IMG/VR virus record: IMGVR_UViG_3300043464_001719
Location: 1-23,499 of that record
DNA length: 23,499 nt
Source of the DNA: a virus
Strand: one strand, 5' to 3'
Shown here: positions 7,653 to 14,682 of the stretch, in pieces
How the letters are laid out: every line of letters starts with the position of its first letter
How positions within the stretch are numbered: position 1 is the stretch's first letter
Position numbers and translations under genes: made by a program
The notes under the pieces: generated by a model
Told to the model about the DNA's origin: nothing
Database searches by the model: none
Seen by the model: the letters and a program-made list of their open reading frames with translations, nothing else

Positions 7653-8435
7653 ATTGGCTATCAGCTTTTCTACATTTATACTTCTTATGGTGTTTCCTGT
7701 TACCAGAAGCAACCGAATACATCTTACTTCTACTTAATCCATTTTCTAAACAATAATCAGATAAATTTACAACAAACTCTTCAACACCATCGGGATTTAT
7801 AACAATCCATTCTTTTTGTTTTGATTCAATATTTCTTTTTAATACATCTTCTCTTAAATTATACTCTCTAAGTTTCTGTTTAGTTTCTTCTTTTGGTATT
7901 CGCCCTCTTGATTTATCTCCTATTTTTCTTTTATGTCCATCTGATTTTGGTTACCCTTATGTGCCTCACTTATTTTACGTTTTACTGTATCATTATGCTT
8001 TCTGCCAGTACCAAGCATTCTTAAAAGTGCTTTTGTTTCGTCACTATGAGTTTTACCATAAAATCCATTATCACTTCCAATTCTTTTCTCTGGCCTATTG
8101 GCAATAAAAATATTCATAAGAATGCCACATTCATCAAATCCTTTGCGGCCATATTTAAGAATTTCTTGCTCTTCTAAAATATAAGCAGCTTCTTCATTCA
8201 TTCCCTCACGTATCTTAATAACAACGGGCTCAATTCCAGCAGCTCTAAGATTCCTAATATATCCACCAAGCCTCTTATTGTGCGAATAATTGTTCCTGGC
8301 GCTAAGATGTTGATAGCACCTCCATTTTTTACCCTTTCCAATATAAAAAGGAGACCCACTTAATGGATTAATAAGATGGTAGACGTAATAGTCAGATCTA
8401 ACATCATAAACACGTTCATCATTTTTCTGAAACAT
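7651..8435 (-). pseudogene. GIY-YIG homing endonuclease, frameshifted
   Basis: Reading from 8435 leftward, the first 171 codons encode a GIY-YIG nuclease domain (YYVYHLINP near 16-24, SPFYIGKG near 28-35, a Glu-rich helix EEAAYILEEQEILKYG near 81-96 with the likely metal-binding Glu). NUMOD3-type DNA-binding repeats follow (GSDNGFYGKTHSDETK, GTGRKHNDTVKRKISEAH) until a stop at 7920. In another frame the NUMOD3 pattern continues at once (GDKSRGRIPKEETKQKL) and ends in a DNA-binding module of the Seg type (WIVINPDG, NLSDYCLENGLS, YKCRKADSQ) with a stop at 7651. Adding one base at the A5 run (T5 at 7923-7927 on +) would restore 261 residues. It could be real decay, an assembly error, or -1 slippage. 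It overlaps the upstream endonuclease gene by 17 bases. Confidence 0.8.
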
Positions 8436-9933
8436 AATTCAACCCAAAACACAAACTACCACAATCAAATATCTTATTAAAGCCCATCTCTCGGGCTTTT
8501 TCATACTCGGTACAATCATAAGCGCCAATAAGTTTATTCTGGAACTTCATGCGATTATGACGAACCAAATAATTCTTATCAACGTAATAATACCCAGGTT
8601 TATTAACACGTTTCAACTCAAACCCGTTCTTAAAATAAACATTCCCGTTAGAGTACCGCCTGTCAGCATAAGAAACAATAGATCCCGAATACTCATGCCT
8701 AAAATAAGACAGCAATTTACTAAAACCACCAACAACATTAAGACCACCAGTATTACAGAATCTCACTAATTCCCACTCATAATTCTTATTAAATCTAGAC
8801 TTATTGAAGGTCATTAAACATACTAAATTGCCATCATATTCTAGGTCAAGTTTAATTCCAGACTTATCTTCGCCTTGAATGTGATTATCATTCAGAAACT
8901 TATTCTTACTATCAATATCCACATCAACAACATTACATTTACGGGCATAAATTCTTTCGTTAATACCTAACTTACTTTTAAGAATTGACTTAACAATATT
9001 CTGCCTATAGTTCCATTCATCGCTAAAAACATGAATCAATTGAATGTCCTGTTTTTCGCAATCAAGAGTTTTTGATAGGTGATAGTTTGGGCCTTTAATT
9101 AAACTTTCACTTTCAGCCCAAGGTTTATAAGAATGACTATAAAGCCCATTGTATTCAATGGCCAGATTATGTTTCGGCAAATAAATATCAAGTTCTCGTC
9201 CATTAAGAACCGAACGATTAGAAGTCAAAATCTCATCAGAGTATATTTCTTCAATAAAATCAACAATTTCCTGCTCTTCACCACTGACTTTATTAATGGT
9301 TCTTTCATAAGAGTTTGGCGCTCTTCTTTCAATACCGTGATACACAAGCCATCTTGAAACATATCCCTTTGAAGTATTAAGACTCTCGGCAATAGCCCCG
9401 CAAGTCAGTCCAGAGTTGTATAGATTCTCAAGTTTTTCTTTATCATTAAAGATTTCGGTAGCAGCCGCATTTCTTCTTCTTGCATCAACCAGATTATCAA
9501 TATTATGAATCTTGAGCCACTTTTTAACAGGAACATGTGACACACCCAATTCTTCACCAATAGTCTCAATGGCTTTTTTAAAAACTATTCTCTGCTCAAA
9601 TAACCATTCTCTATCGGAAAGTTTCGCCAGAGCATCATCCGAAATCTTGGATGCTCTTCTATGACATTCCTCATTAAAATAATCACTAAACCCTTTTTCT
9701 GCCAATCTATTAATACTAGCTCTTTTACCACACCCGCATTTACAATAAGGCAGTTGCCCTTCTGATAGATCATTCAACAAAACATAAGCTCTCTGCTTTA
9801 GTTTTAGACATTCATAATAAGAATCTAAAAAAGAAGTCTTATCTTCAATCTCCTTTCTGTAATCTTTATTGGAGGCAATTTTCATAAATGCCCGTCCTTC
9901 CCAATTGTTCTGTATTAATTGTCTAAGATTCAT
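8419..9933 (-). CDS. Free-standing homing endonuclease, PD-(D/E)xK/Vsr-like
   Basis: A 504-residue DNA-binding nuclease. The N-terminal part has a Cys cluster (YCKCGCG at 63-69, EECHR near 89-93) suggesting a zinc finger. Two helix-turn-helix-like segments follow (AIETIGEELGVSHVPVKKWL near 121-140, TCGAIAESLNTSKGYVSRWL near 177-196). The nuclease core then reads RELDIYLPKHNLAIEYNG (near 246-263), with Glu247, Asp249 and Glu260, and later YHLSKTLDC and LIHVFSDEW (near 284-307), giving a His and an Asp. This order fits the Vsr-like EDxHD group of phage homing endonucleases. It is oriented against its neighbours between gp23 and the glycosyltransferase, the usual placement of a free-standing homing gene. 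Its target, probably a nearby conserved gene of rival phages, cannot be read from the sequence. Confidence 0.8.
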   Translation of the reverse strand: MNLRQLIQNNWEGRAFMKIASNKDYRKEIEDKTSFLDSYYECLKLKQRAYVLLNDLSEGQLPYCKCGCGKRASINRLAEKGFSDYFNEECHRRASKISDDALAKLSDREWLFEQRIVFKKAIETIGEELGVSHVPVKKWLKIHNIDNLVDARRRNAAATEIFNDKEKLENLYNSGLTCGAIAESLNTSKGYVSRWLVYHGIERRAPNSYERTINKVSGEEQEIVDFIEEIYSDEILTSNRSVLNGRELDIYLPKHNLAIEYNGLYSHSYKPWAESESLIKGPNYHLSKTLDCEKQDIQLIHVFSDEWNYRQNIVKSILKSKLGINERIYARKCNVVDVDIDSKNKFLNDNHIQGEDKSGIKLDLEYDGNLVCLMTFNKSRFNKNYEWELVRFCNTGGLNVVGGFSKLLSYFRHEYSGSIVSYADRRYSNGNVYFKNGFELKRVNKPGYYYVDKNYLVRHNRMKFQNKLIGAYDCTEYEKAREMGFNKIFDCGSLCFGLNYVSEK

Positions 9934-9938
9934 AAATA
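9931..9938 (+). promoter_or_regulatory. Late-promoter-like box CATAAATA before the glycosyltransferase
   Basis: CATAAATA starts 34 bases before the ATG at 9965, similar in position to the boxes before gp21, gp22 and gp3. Its first three bases are the complement of the start codon of the oppositely oriented homing endonuclease, so a regulatory site and a start codon share bases. Confidence 0.5.
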
Positions 9939-9964
9939 ATTTTGTAGGACTGAATAATAATAAA

Positions 9965-10765
9965 ATGAAATTAGAAGCAGTTATAGTTTGCGTAAACTAT
10001 TCAGATTTTTTAGCTCATACTTTACCTAGCACCAGAAATCAGTTTGACAAATTGGTTGTTGTAACCGATTTTGAAGACCTAGAGACTAAAAGGCTATGTG
10101 AATACTATAACGTAATGTGTATTCAGACCAATGCCTTTTATGAGAATGGAGATACATTCAATAAGGGTAGAGGAATCAACGAAGGTCTCAGACATTTAGA
10201 TCAAAACGGTTGGGTGCTACATCTAGATGCCGATATTTATCTACCACCACAAACTCGATCCATTTTAGAAAATCTTCCTCTTGATTCTTCTAAGATTTAC
10301 GGAGCAGATAGATTAATGTGTCCAAGTTTTGAAGAATGGCAAGAGTTTCAAAATTCACCGAAACCTATACAAGATGCCTGGGTATTTGTACATTTGACCC
10401 AATTTCCGGTTGGTGTAAGACTGTGTGAGTATAAGACACACCACGGCGGGTATGAGCCTATTGGATACTTTCAACTATGGAATCCTCTAAAATCAAACGT
10501 ATTCACATATCCAAATAAACATGGTTTTGCCGACAGGACCGATGTTATTCATTGCAAAAAATGGCCCAGACAAAAAAGAGAATTACTACCGGAAATAGTA
10601 GTAATTCATCTTGAAAGCGAGCCAGGTATTGGATTAAATTGGAAAGGTAGAACCACCGAGAAGTTTTCTTCTAAGAAGTCCACAACCGAGAACAAGCATT
10701 CTAACCATATTCTTAAGAGATTGAGTCTTTTTCTGAATAGGTATAGATGTAGTTGGTTTTCATAA
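9965..10765 (+). CDS. Glycosyltransferase, family 2-like
   Basis: A 266-residue protein of GT-A type. It starts MKLEAVIVCVNYSDFLAHTL, a strand-loop-helix for nucleotide-sugar binding, and has VVVTDFED near 31-38 and HLDADIYLP near 87-94, where Asp88-x-Asp90 is the metal- and sugar-nucleotide-binding DxD. The segment GRGINEGLRHL before it is also usual in phage members of this family. An ATG at 9869 extends the frame 32 codons but places the start inside the opposite endonuclease gene; the ATG at 9965 sits at the conserved N-terminus and behind a late-type box. It could glycosylate phage DNA, a virion protein or a host surface component; the acceptor is unknown. It runs with the + strand head genes and is probably late. 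Confidence 0.8.
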   Translation: MKLEAVIVCVNYSDFLAHTLPSTRNQFDKLVVVTDFEDLETKRLCEYYNVMCIQTNAFYENGDTFNKGRGINEGLRHLDQNGWVLHLDADIYLPPQTRSILENLPLDSSKIYGADRLMCPSFEEWQEFQNSPKPIQDAWVFVHLTQFPVGVRLCEYKTHHGGYEPIGYFQLWNPLKSNVFTYPNKHGFADRTDVIHCKKWPRQKRELLPEIVVIHLESEPGIGLNWKGRTTEKFSSKKSTTENKHSNHILKRLSLFLNRYRCSWFS

Positions 10766-10803
10766 ACATCGGTTCATAAATTCATCTCAATTGTTGAGTA
10801 GCT

Positions 10804-10953
10804 TTATTCTTCAAGTTCATTTTCTTTCCTATAAGGTTTAGTAGGCTTTCCATTTTCATCAATAAATCCAGCTTCACACAGAAATTTTCTTGCTTTCTCT
10901 TGAGTATTATACTCTTCTAAGAAGTTATCAATATCTTGTTTAGTTAGGCGCAA
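10804..10953 (-). CDS. Small hypothetical protein, 49 aa, TTG start
   Basis: An overlooked short frame between the convergent glycosyltransferase and the 160-residue gene. It would begin at TTG (10951-10953); an in-frame stop lies four codons upstream and no ATG exists. The product reads RLTKQDIDNFLEEYNTQEKA and continues with KFLCEAGFIDENGKPTKPYR, a helix-turn pattern that looks protein-like, with charged C-terminus NELEE. No clear Shine-Dalgarno sequence is present, but such sites are weak throughout this window. It would be the last gene of the - strand block. The function is unknown; confidence is limited by the TTG start. Confidence 0.45.
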   Translation of the reverse strand: MRLTKQDIDNFLEEYNTQEKARKFLCEAGFIDENGKPTKPYRKENELEE

Positions 10954-10983
10954 TTTGTTGTTTTACTACTAAGATTAATTTTA

Positions 10984-11466
10984 TCAAACTTTAATATAGC
11001 CAAGGTTAATATCCCGAACTATGGCAGCTGCTGCCGCCATATGATTTCCTCCATGATATAACTCGTTCTCAATACAAGCTGCAATACGCTCTTCAGCATT
11101 AAGGCTTTCTGGATAATACAGTAAACCACTGCCTCTATGTTCTGTGCTTTTAAGGTTTTCGCTTGACTCCAATCTCCAATTACTTCTATAAGTATCACAG
11201 ACATAAACGCCAGGCTCAAACTTTCCAACACGTAAAACAATTTGCAGTGCAGTTTCGGTTTGCTGGTGTAACTCATCATAATCAACATCACTATCTGGCG
11301 ACAGGTCTTCTCCAGTTAAGATCTTATGAATGTCACCATTAACATCACTGTTACCATAAGGTCGTTTGGGATCAATTTCGGGAGCACCCGTTTCACTATA
11401 ACCCCACCCAACCCACATGTGTCTTAGTAGTTTAATGTGGTCTGCAGTTAGTCTAAATTTTTTCAT
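10984..11466 (-). CDS. Hypothetical phage protein, 160 aa
   Basis: A soluble 160-residue protein starting MKKFRLTADHIKLLRHMWVG, with a segment GAPEIDPKRPYGNSDVNGDI near 27-46 and ETALQIVLRVGKFEPGVY near 71-88. This pattern (helix, GAP-ID-KRPYGNS, ALQIVL) recurs in uncharacterised proteins of large phages, so the N-terminal ~100 residues are probably a conserved domain. The C-terminal part (ENELYHGGNHMAAAAAIVRD) is helical. No enzymatic motif is recognisable. The start overlaps the stop of the preceding gene by 4 bases (ATGA), indicating coupled translation within the - strand block. The function is unknown. Confidence 0.65.
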   Translation of the reverse strand: MKKFRLTADHIKLLRHMWVGWGYSETGAPEIDPKRPYGNSDVNGDIHKILTGEDLSPDSDVDYDELHQQTETALQIVLRVGKFEPGVYVCDTYRSNWRLESSENLKSTEHRGSGLLYYPESLNAEERIAACIENELYHGGNHMAAAAAIVRDINLGYIKV

Positions 11467-12050
11467 TCAATAACTCTTCCATTTTGATCGGCCCATACTT
11501 GTTTAGGTAAAGGTAGACTACACAATTGTTTAATATGTGCGACTCCACGTTCAGTTGTTCTATGTGTGCTCAAATTTGTAGTGTCAACTCCATGTTCATA
11601 AACTTGCGGTTCAATAAGGAGACACATCTCCAAATTGGCTAAACCCGATTTTACACATGGACTATCAATTCTTGGATGTATTTCGGGGGAGGTGTAGCAG
11701 TGTAATAAAATCTCAATTTCTGCTGGTGAAAATTTAGTCATATTTATTTGGGTAGTGGTTGAAAGTGGTTCATAAAGGCCGCCAAAAGAGTATGTGTAAC
11801 GGTTCAGGGGTGCCCAGGGTTGTCTAGGAACAACCTGATACCATGGACATAGAGCATTTCCATTGCTAGAGTATCCCCTGGGAAGACGTTCGTGGGTAAT
11901 GTGAGAGCAATGAATCTGGACAAGATCTTTACACGATTCTGGATAGTTTGTATTACTAAATCCGTTTAATGCATCTTCAGCCGTTGGTAAGCGATCTACA
12001 GTCCAACTCTCAGCCGATGCATGACTCTCCCAATTTAAGTTGAGATTCAT
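11463..12050 (-). CDS. Hypothetical protein with C-terminal winged-helix-like domain
   Basis: 195 residues. The N-terminal half is rich in Trp, Pro, Asn and Ser and unrecognised. The C-terminal ~85 residues (KFSPAEIEILLHCYTSPEIH, LEMCLLIEP, TERGVAHIKQLCSLPLPKQV) match a pattern common in phage hypotheticals: helix, short-chain helix, then 'T-x-x-G-x-x-x-I-x-x-L-x-x-x-P-L-P', as in winged-helix proteins. Whether it binds DNA is not shown. It overlaps the next gene by 4 bases and is separated from the ATP-grasp gene upstream by 61 bases, the longest gap in this part of the block. Confidence 0.6.
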   Translation of the reverse strand: MNLNLNWESHASAESWTVDRLPTAEDALNGFSNTNYPESCKDLVQIHCSHITHERLPRGYSSNGNALCPWYQVVPRQPWAPLNRYTYSFGGLYEPLSTTTQINMTKFSPAEIEILLHCYTSPEIHPRIDSPCVKSGLANLEMCLLIEPQVYEHGVDTTNLSTHRTTERGVAHIKQLCSLPLPKQVWADQNGRVIE

Positions 12051-12111
12051 TATATGTTACACTCCATCATCAAAAAAGTAAAGTAAAGAAAGCGGTAAAA
12101 TAATTAACATA

Positions 12112-12873
12112 TTACACTAAATTAGAAAATAGGATTTGACTCCAACGAGAAACTAACATATCGGCATATTCCTGCCTTGACGGAGGATTTGATTGATGAT
12201 CATTATTCTCGTAAAATCCTAGTGACCAGGCATCATTAAGTTCCACAAGACAATACTGATTCAGATCAGGTCTCCATCCAATATCAATCGTGTATGCACC
12301 AGGAGCCCCGATTGCTTCCAAATCTTTCATAATGTTAATAACCAATTCAGAATCCGGTAGAGGATTTATTACTTGTTTGTCATCATATCTCGACCATCCC
12401 AGAATTTTGCCGCCACCAATTGAGTCTCGTATATAAAAGCGAAATTCAGCCTCAAAGGGTACAGGCTCAGAAATCCAAACTGGTGTGTCATCAGAAATTA
12501 GACCGGGCATCTCCAACTCGATTTGCTCCTTTATATTACCAGTGAACAACTTTATGAAAATTGGCTTTACAAATTCTTCAGTAGATGCCTCACCGTAAGT
12601 TCCGAGTCTGATAGATCTCATAAGATATTTGTCTAAATTACCACCATATCCATATGAAAAGTCTTCTGGTAACACCAAATTGACATGTTGGCTATATGCC
12701 TGAGCAAACTCTACCGAACCAACAGGAACAAACTGTGATATGGATGTTTTCTGGTCTAACTGTGAAATATCACCGAAAGAGCAGTACCTAATAGGATAAT
12801 TCGAAAAGCTACATGCAACTTTTTCGGTTTGTAGTGTGCCTCCAGATTGTAGAAGAAAAATGGGATCTTTCAT
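12112..12873 (-). CDS. ATP-grasp domain protein (R2K-like clade)
   Basis: A 253-residue ATP-grasp-fold protein, a family that uses ATP to join a carboxylate to an amine or thiol. Visible elements: FVKPIFIKLFTG near 101-112 with the lysines expected to contact ATP; VWISEPVPFEAEFRFYI near 132-148 with Glu136, Glu143 and Arg145; GAYTIDIGW near 192-200 with Asp197; and LVELNDAWSLGFY near 209-221, where Glu211, Asn213 and Asp214 should bind Mg. This order (E-P-V-x-F-x-x-E-x-R, then D-x-G, then V-E-x-N-D-x-x-S-L-G) is that of the R2K clade found in phages and bacteria. Its N-terminal part varies and may select the substrate. A role in peptide tagging or protein modification is proposed for relatives; the substrate here is unknown. 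Confidence 0.75.
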   Translation of the reverse strand: MKDPIFLLQSGGTLQTEKVACSFSNYPIRYCSFGDISQLDQKTSISQFVPVGSVEFAQAYSQHVNLVLPEDFSYGYGGNLDKYLMRSIRLGTYGEASTEEFVKPIFIKLFTGNIKEQIELEMPGLISDDTPVWISEPVPFEAEFRFYIRDSIGGGKILGWSRYDDKQVINPLPDSELVINIMKDLEAIGAPGAYTIDIGWRPDLNQYCLVELNDAWSLGFYENNDHQSNPPSRQEYADMLVSRWSQILFSNLV

Positions 12874-12883
12874 TGTTGGGGTA

Positions 12884-13153
12884 TTAACCTAGAACCGAAT
12901 GACGGTGATTATAATTGGTCAATTTAGTTAGCGGTGGAACATATCCACCCATTAACCAGCCAACCCATTCATTTCTTGTCCAAATAAATGTGGAATAACC
13001 TGGAGCTTCACCGATAGCTGTTTCACGAAAATTATTTTTATCAATTTGTTCAGCTCTAAAAGTGGCCTGATTTTCCCAATAAAACCGACCAATATTACCA
13101 CCGTTGGGGCCAATTTTTATTATGTCTTCTGGTATAAAAATTGTTTCATTCAT
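12884..13153 (-). CDS. Small hypothetical protein, 89 aa
   Basis: I place the start at 13153 (MNETIFIPEDIIKIG) rather than 13177. It gives an 8-base overlap with the upstream gene like the other junctions in this cluster, and a GGAAAAAA stretch lies just before it. The 89-residue product is Trp- and aromatic-rich (RFYWENQ, FIWTRNEWVGWLMGGY) with no transmembrane-length hydrophobic run. It is not an obvious relative of the three small paralogues upstream. It lies 10 bases upstream of the ATP-grasp gene, so the two are probably co-translated. The function is unknown. Confidence 0.6.
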   Translation of the reverse strand: MNETIFIPEDIIKIGPNGGNIGRFYWENQATFRAEQIDKNNFRETAIGEAPGYSTFIWTRNEWVGWLMGGYVPPLTKLTNYNHRHSVLG

Positions 13154-13394
13154 GGATTTTTTCCAATTCGTCTGCAATAGATAAAACTAAAAACTTTGGA
13201 TCTCCAGATTGCCAGTCAACCTCAAGAGCTAGAGTACGAAGCACGGATGTAATAGACCAATCCGTTTTCATTATTTTCTGAGCAACCCGGCTTAATTTAT
13301 TATCATCTGTCGGTAAAAAGAGTTTGCTGAGATCATTTTCGGCTCTTAATCTTAGAGCGGCTTCTAGCAGTGGTGGAATGTTAAGATTATTCAT
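13146..13394 (-). CDS. Small helical paralogue A, 82 aa
   Basis: One of three consecutive small genes that look like tandem duplicates. The product is all-helical: LLEAALRLRAENDLS at the start, ITSVLRTLALEVDW in the middle and a closing LSIADELEKIHE. The middle 'A/V-L-R-A-L' and final 'ADEL-x-x-x-H-E' segments recur in the next gene upstream, and the middle one also in the third. I prefer the ATG at 13394 (MNNLNIPP) over 13403, because it gives an 8-base ATGAATAA overlap with the upstream stop, matching the neighbouring junctions. No known domain is recognised. It may be a small anti-host or regulatory protein of the early block, but that is guesswork. Confidence 0.6.
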   Translation of the reverse strand: MNNLNIPPLLEAALRLRAENDLSKLFLPTDDNKLSRVAQKIMKTDWSITSVLRTLALEVDWQSGDPKFLVLSIADELEKIHE

Positions 13395-13632
13395 GGTATT
13401 CATCTAATTCGTCTGCAATGTCTTTGAGCTGCTCAGCCGTGAGTAGCATAGTATTAAAATCTCCCCAGGCATAGTGCTTTGCATTGGCACGAATGGCATT
13501 GGCAAGACATTTTAGATCTTGATTAAGGGGTTCATCGGGAAAGTTTAACCTAAATGCCTCCACTACCGCTTTGATTTTTGGACTCGGGGTGTTATGTTGG
13601 CCCTGATAATAACCTTGACTAGGACTACACAT
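13387..13632 (-). CDS. Small helical paralogue B, 81 aa
   Basis: The middle member of the small tandem family. After a Ser/Gln-rich N-terminus (MCSPSQGYYQGQHN) it reads KIKAVVEAFRLNFPDE, then LKCLANAIRANAKHYAWGDF and finally LLTAEQLKDIADELDEYHE. The last segment matches paralogue A (SIADELEKIHE) residue for residue in its ADEL and HE positions, and the middle helix matches in position. Its start overlaps paralogue C by 8 bases (ATGTGTAG) and its stop overlaps paralogue A by 8 bases (ATGAATAA). The function is unknown. Confidence 0.6.
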   Translation of the reverse strand: MCSPSQGYYQGQHNTPSPKIKAVVEAFRLNFPDEPLNQDLKCLANAIRANAKHYAWGDFNTMLLTAEQLKDIADELDEYHE

Positions 13633-13843
13633 CGTTTAATTCTTCAATGATTTTTAATACTTCATCAACTCTCACCGCATTTACCTTTCCATCGTTGGCG
13701 TCATAAACATTTTCTGATTTATGTTTGATTAATGCCCGAAGAACAGCCGCGATTTGTAGAGCTGGTCCATCACCATCATACCAACGGCTATTATTCTGAT
13801 TTATGCTATAGTAGGCATTTAAGAGTATATCTTTATCGTTCAT
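13625..13843 (-). CDS. Small helical paralogue C, 72 aa
   Basis: The first member of the small tandem family in transcription order. It starts MNDKDILLNAYYSINQNNSR, then GPALQIAAVLRALIKHKSEN and a final VDEVLKIIEELNDV. The 'I-A-x-V-L-R-A-L' helix and 'L-x-x-I-x-E/D-E-L' end correspond to the shared segments of paralogues A and B, but the C-terminal HE is missing, so it is the most diverged. It overlaps the upstream gene by 4 bases (ATGA). No catalytic motif is seen. The function is unknown. Confidence 0.6.
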   Translation of the reverse strand: MNDKDILLNAYYSINQNNSRWYDGDGPALQIAAVLRALIKHKSENVYDANDGKVNAVRVDEVLKIIEELNDV

Positions 13844-14061
13844 ACTAAATACCTGATTATGAGCATACCATCTGCATTAAACCGAACTCTTTTATTTTCA
13901 CAATCTAACTCAGTCAGATCTTGAGGGCACATTTTTAGAATGAGTTTCCAAATCTGTTTACTACACCATCTCCAGCCAGATTCATCACTTGGACTACGCT
14001 CAATCAACTTGAGAATATTCTTCTGATCGGGTGTCAATTTCTGTTGTTGAGAATCTGCCAT
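13840..14061 (-). CDS. Small hypothetical protein, 73 aa
   Basis: 73 residues, MADSQQQKLTPDQKNILKLI, then GWRWCSKQIWKLI and a C-terminal ELDCENKRVRFNADGMLIIR. The helix-rich start and a short beta-hairpin-like end suggest a winged-helix or small regulatory fold, but this is only a shape guess. It is the first gene after a 69-base gap that carries a plausible sigma70-type promoter (14085-14113), so it probably leads the small-gene cluster through to the ATP-grasp gene. The function is unknown. Confidence 0.6.
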   Translation of the reverse strand: MADSQQQKLTPDQKNILKLIERSPSDESGWRWCSKQIWKLILKMCPQDLTELDCENKRVRFNADGMLIIRYLV

Positions 14062-14084
14062 TGGATTAAAAGCGATTTGAAATG

Positions 14085-14113
14085 ATCATACACTGTTTTG
14101 ATTTGGTTGTCCT
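14085..14113 (-). promoter_or_regulatory. Candidate internal sigma70-type promoter
   Basis: On the - strand AGGACA, 17 bases, TATGAT, about 24 bases upstream of the ATG at 14061. The -10 is identical to that of the main - strand promoter at 19974; the -35 matches TTGACA in four of six positions. It lies in one of the few intergenic gaps of the block. Confidence 0.45.
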
Positions 14114-14130
14114 GATTTATGTGACAGTTA

Positions 14131-14325
14131 TCAGAATGTCACAAGACGAGCGGCAGGAAATTGTGGTTTTAGTAATGGTTTATTAAGAGCTTTACACATT
14201 TTATAATAAGTTACTTGACTTATAGTATCTGTGTCTAATTCCATGTCGCTAGCATAAGATAAGAACAACATATATTCATCTCTATCTAAATCTTTTGACG
14301 GGATCATATTATTAAACTTCACCAT
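14131..14325 (-). CDS. Small hypothetical protein, 64 aa
   Basis: 64 residues beginning MVKFNNMIPSKDLDRDEYML, mostly polar with helical stretches (YKMCKALNKPLLK), ending PAARLVTF. The ATG at 14325 overlaps the upstream gene by 14 bases; the in-frame ATG at codon 7 (14307) would abolish the overlap, so the exact start is uncertain. It is followed by the 69-base gap with the candidate promoter, so it may close the preceding transcription group. No family is recognised. Confidence 0.5.
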   Translation of the reverse strand: MVKFNNMIPSKDLDRDEYMLFLSYASDMELDTDTISQVTYYKMCKALNKPLLKPQFPAARLVTF

Positions 14326-14677
14326 ACTTTTTCTTTAGCTCTTCCAGTAACTTGCGTTCTTTTTGTTCAAGTTCAATTTTATCTTGTGCTCTTCTTATTT
14401 TAGTCTTTTTTAGATTTTCTCTATAAATTTCATAAAGCCTAACCCGTTCATTATACTCATCATCAGTTTCTTCTCTATCACAATATAGCCTGACATATGG
14501 CACAAAATCTTTAAGATCATAATAATCAGGATCATATTCACCCAACGTTATTCCATACCAACCTTCCGCGATTAACTTTTCAATTAAGACTATAAGATTC
14601 TTAAGGTCATAATAATTAGTGGTTAGAGTATAGAACTGAGACTTCTGTACTTTGATTTTTTCTTTAGGTTTTTTCAT
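14312..14677 (-). CDS. Hypothetical coiled-coil protein, 121 aa
   Basis: 121 residues, strongly charged. The first half contains YYDLKNLIVLIEKLIAEGWY and an acidic aromatic stretch (YDPDYYDLKDF). The second half (about 73-121) is a long Lys/Glu-rich helix (ELEQKERKLLEELKKKYGEV) with heptad-like leucines, probably a coiled coil. It sits 5 bases after the repeat-protein gene and overlaps the next by 14 bases. The function is unknown. Confidence 0.6.
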   Translation of the reverse strand: MKKPKEKIKVQKSQFYTLTTNYYDLKNLIVLIEKLIAEGWYGITLGEYDPDYYDLKDFVPYVRLYCDREETDDEYNERVRLYEIYRENLKKTKIRRAQDKIELEQKERKLLEELKKKYGEV

Positions 14678-14682
14678 TGCAA

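Noticed and set aside
8557-9357. + strand frames within the endonuclease region
   Set aside because: Low-complexity Ile/Asn-rich shadows of the - strand homing endonuclease.
9869-9964. Upstream start extending the glycosyltransferase by 32 codons
   Set aside because: It would lie inside the opposite endonuclease gene and upstream of the late-type box; the family-like N-terminus begins at the ATG at 9965.
10786-10803. Small hairpin CTCAA-TTG-TTGAG at the convergent junction as a terminator
   Set aside because: Only a 5-bp stem, AT-rich, and no proper T-run on either side.
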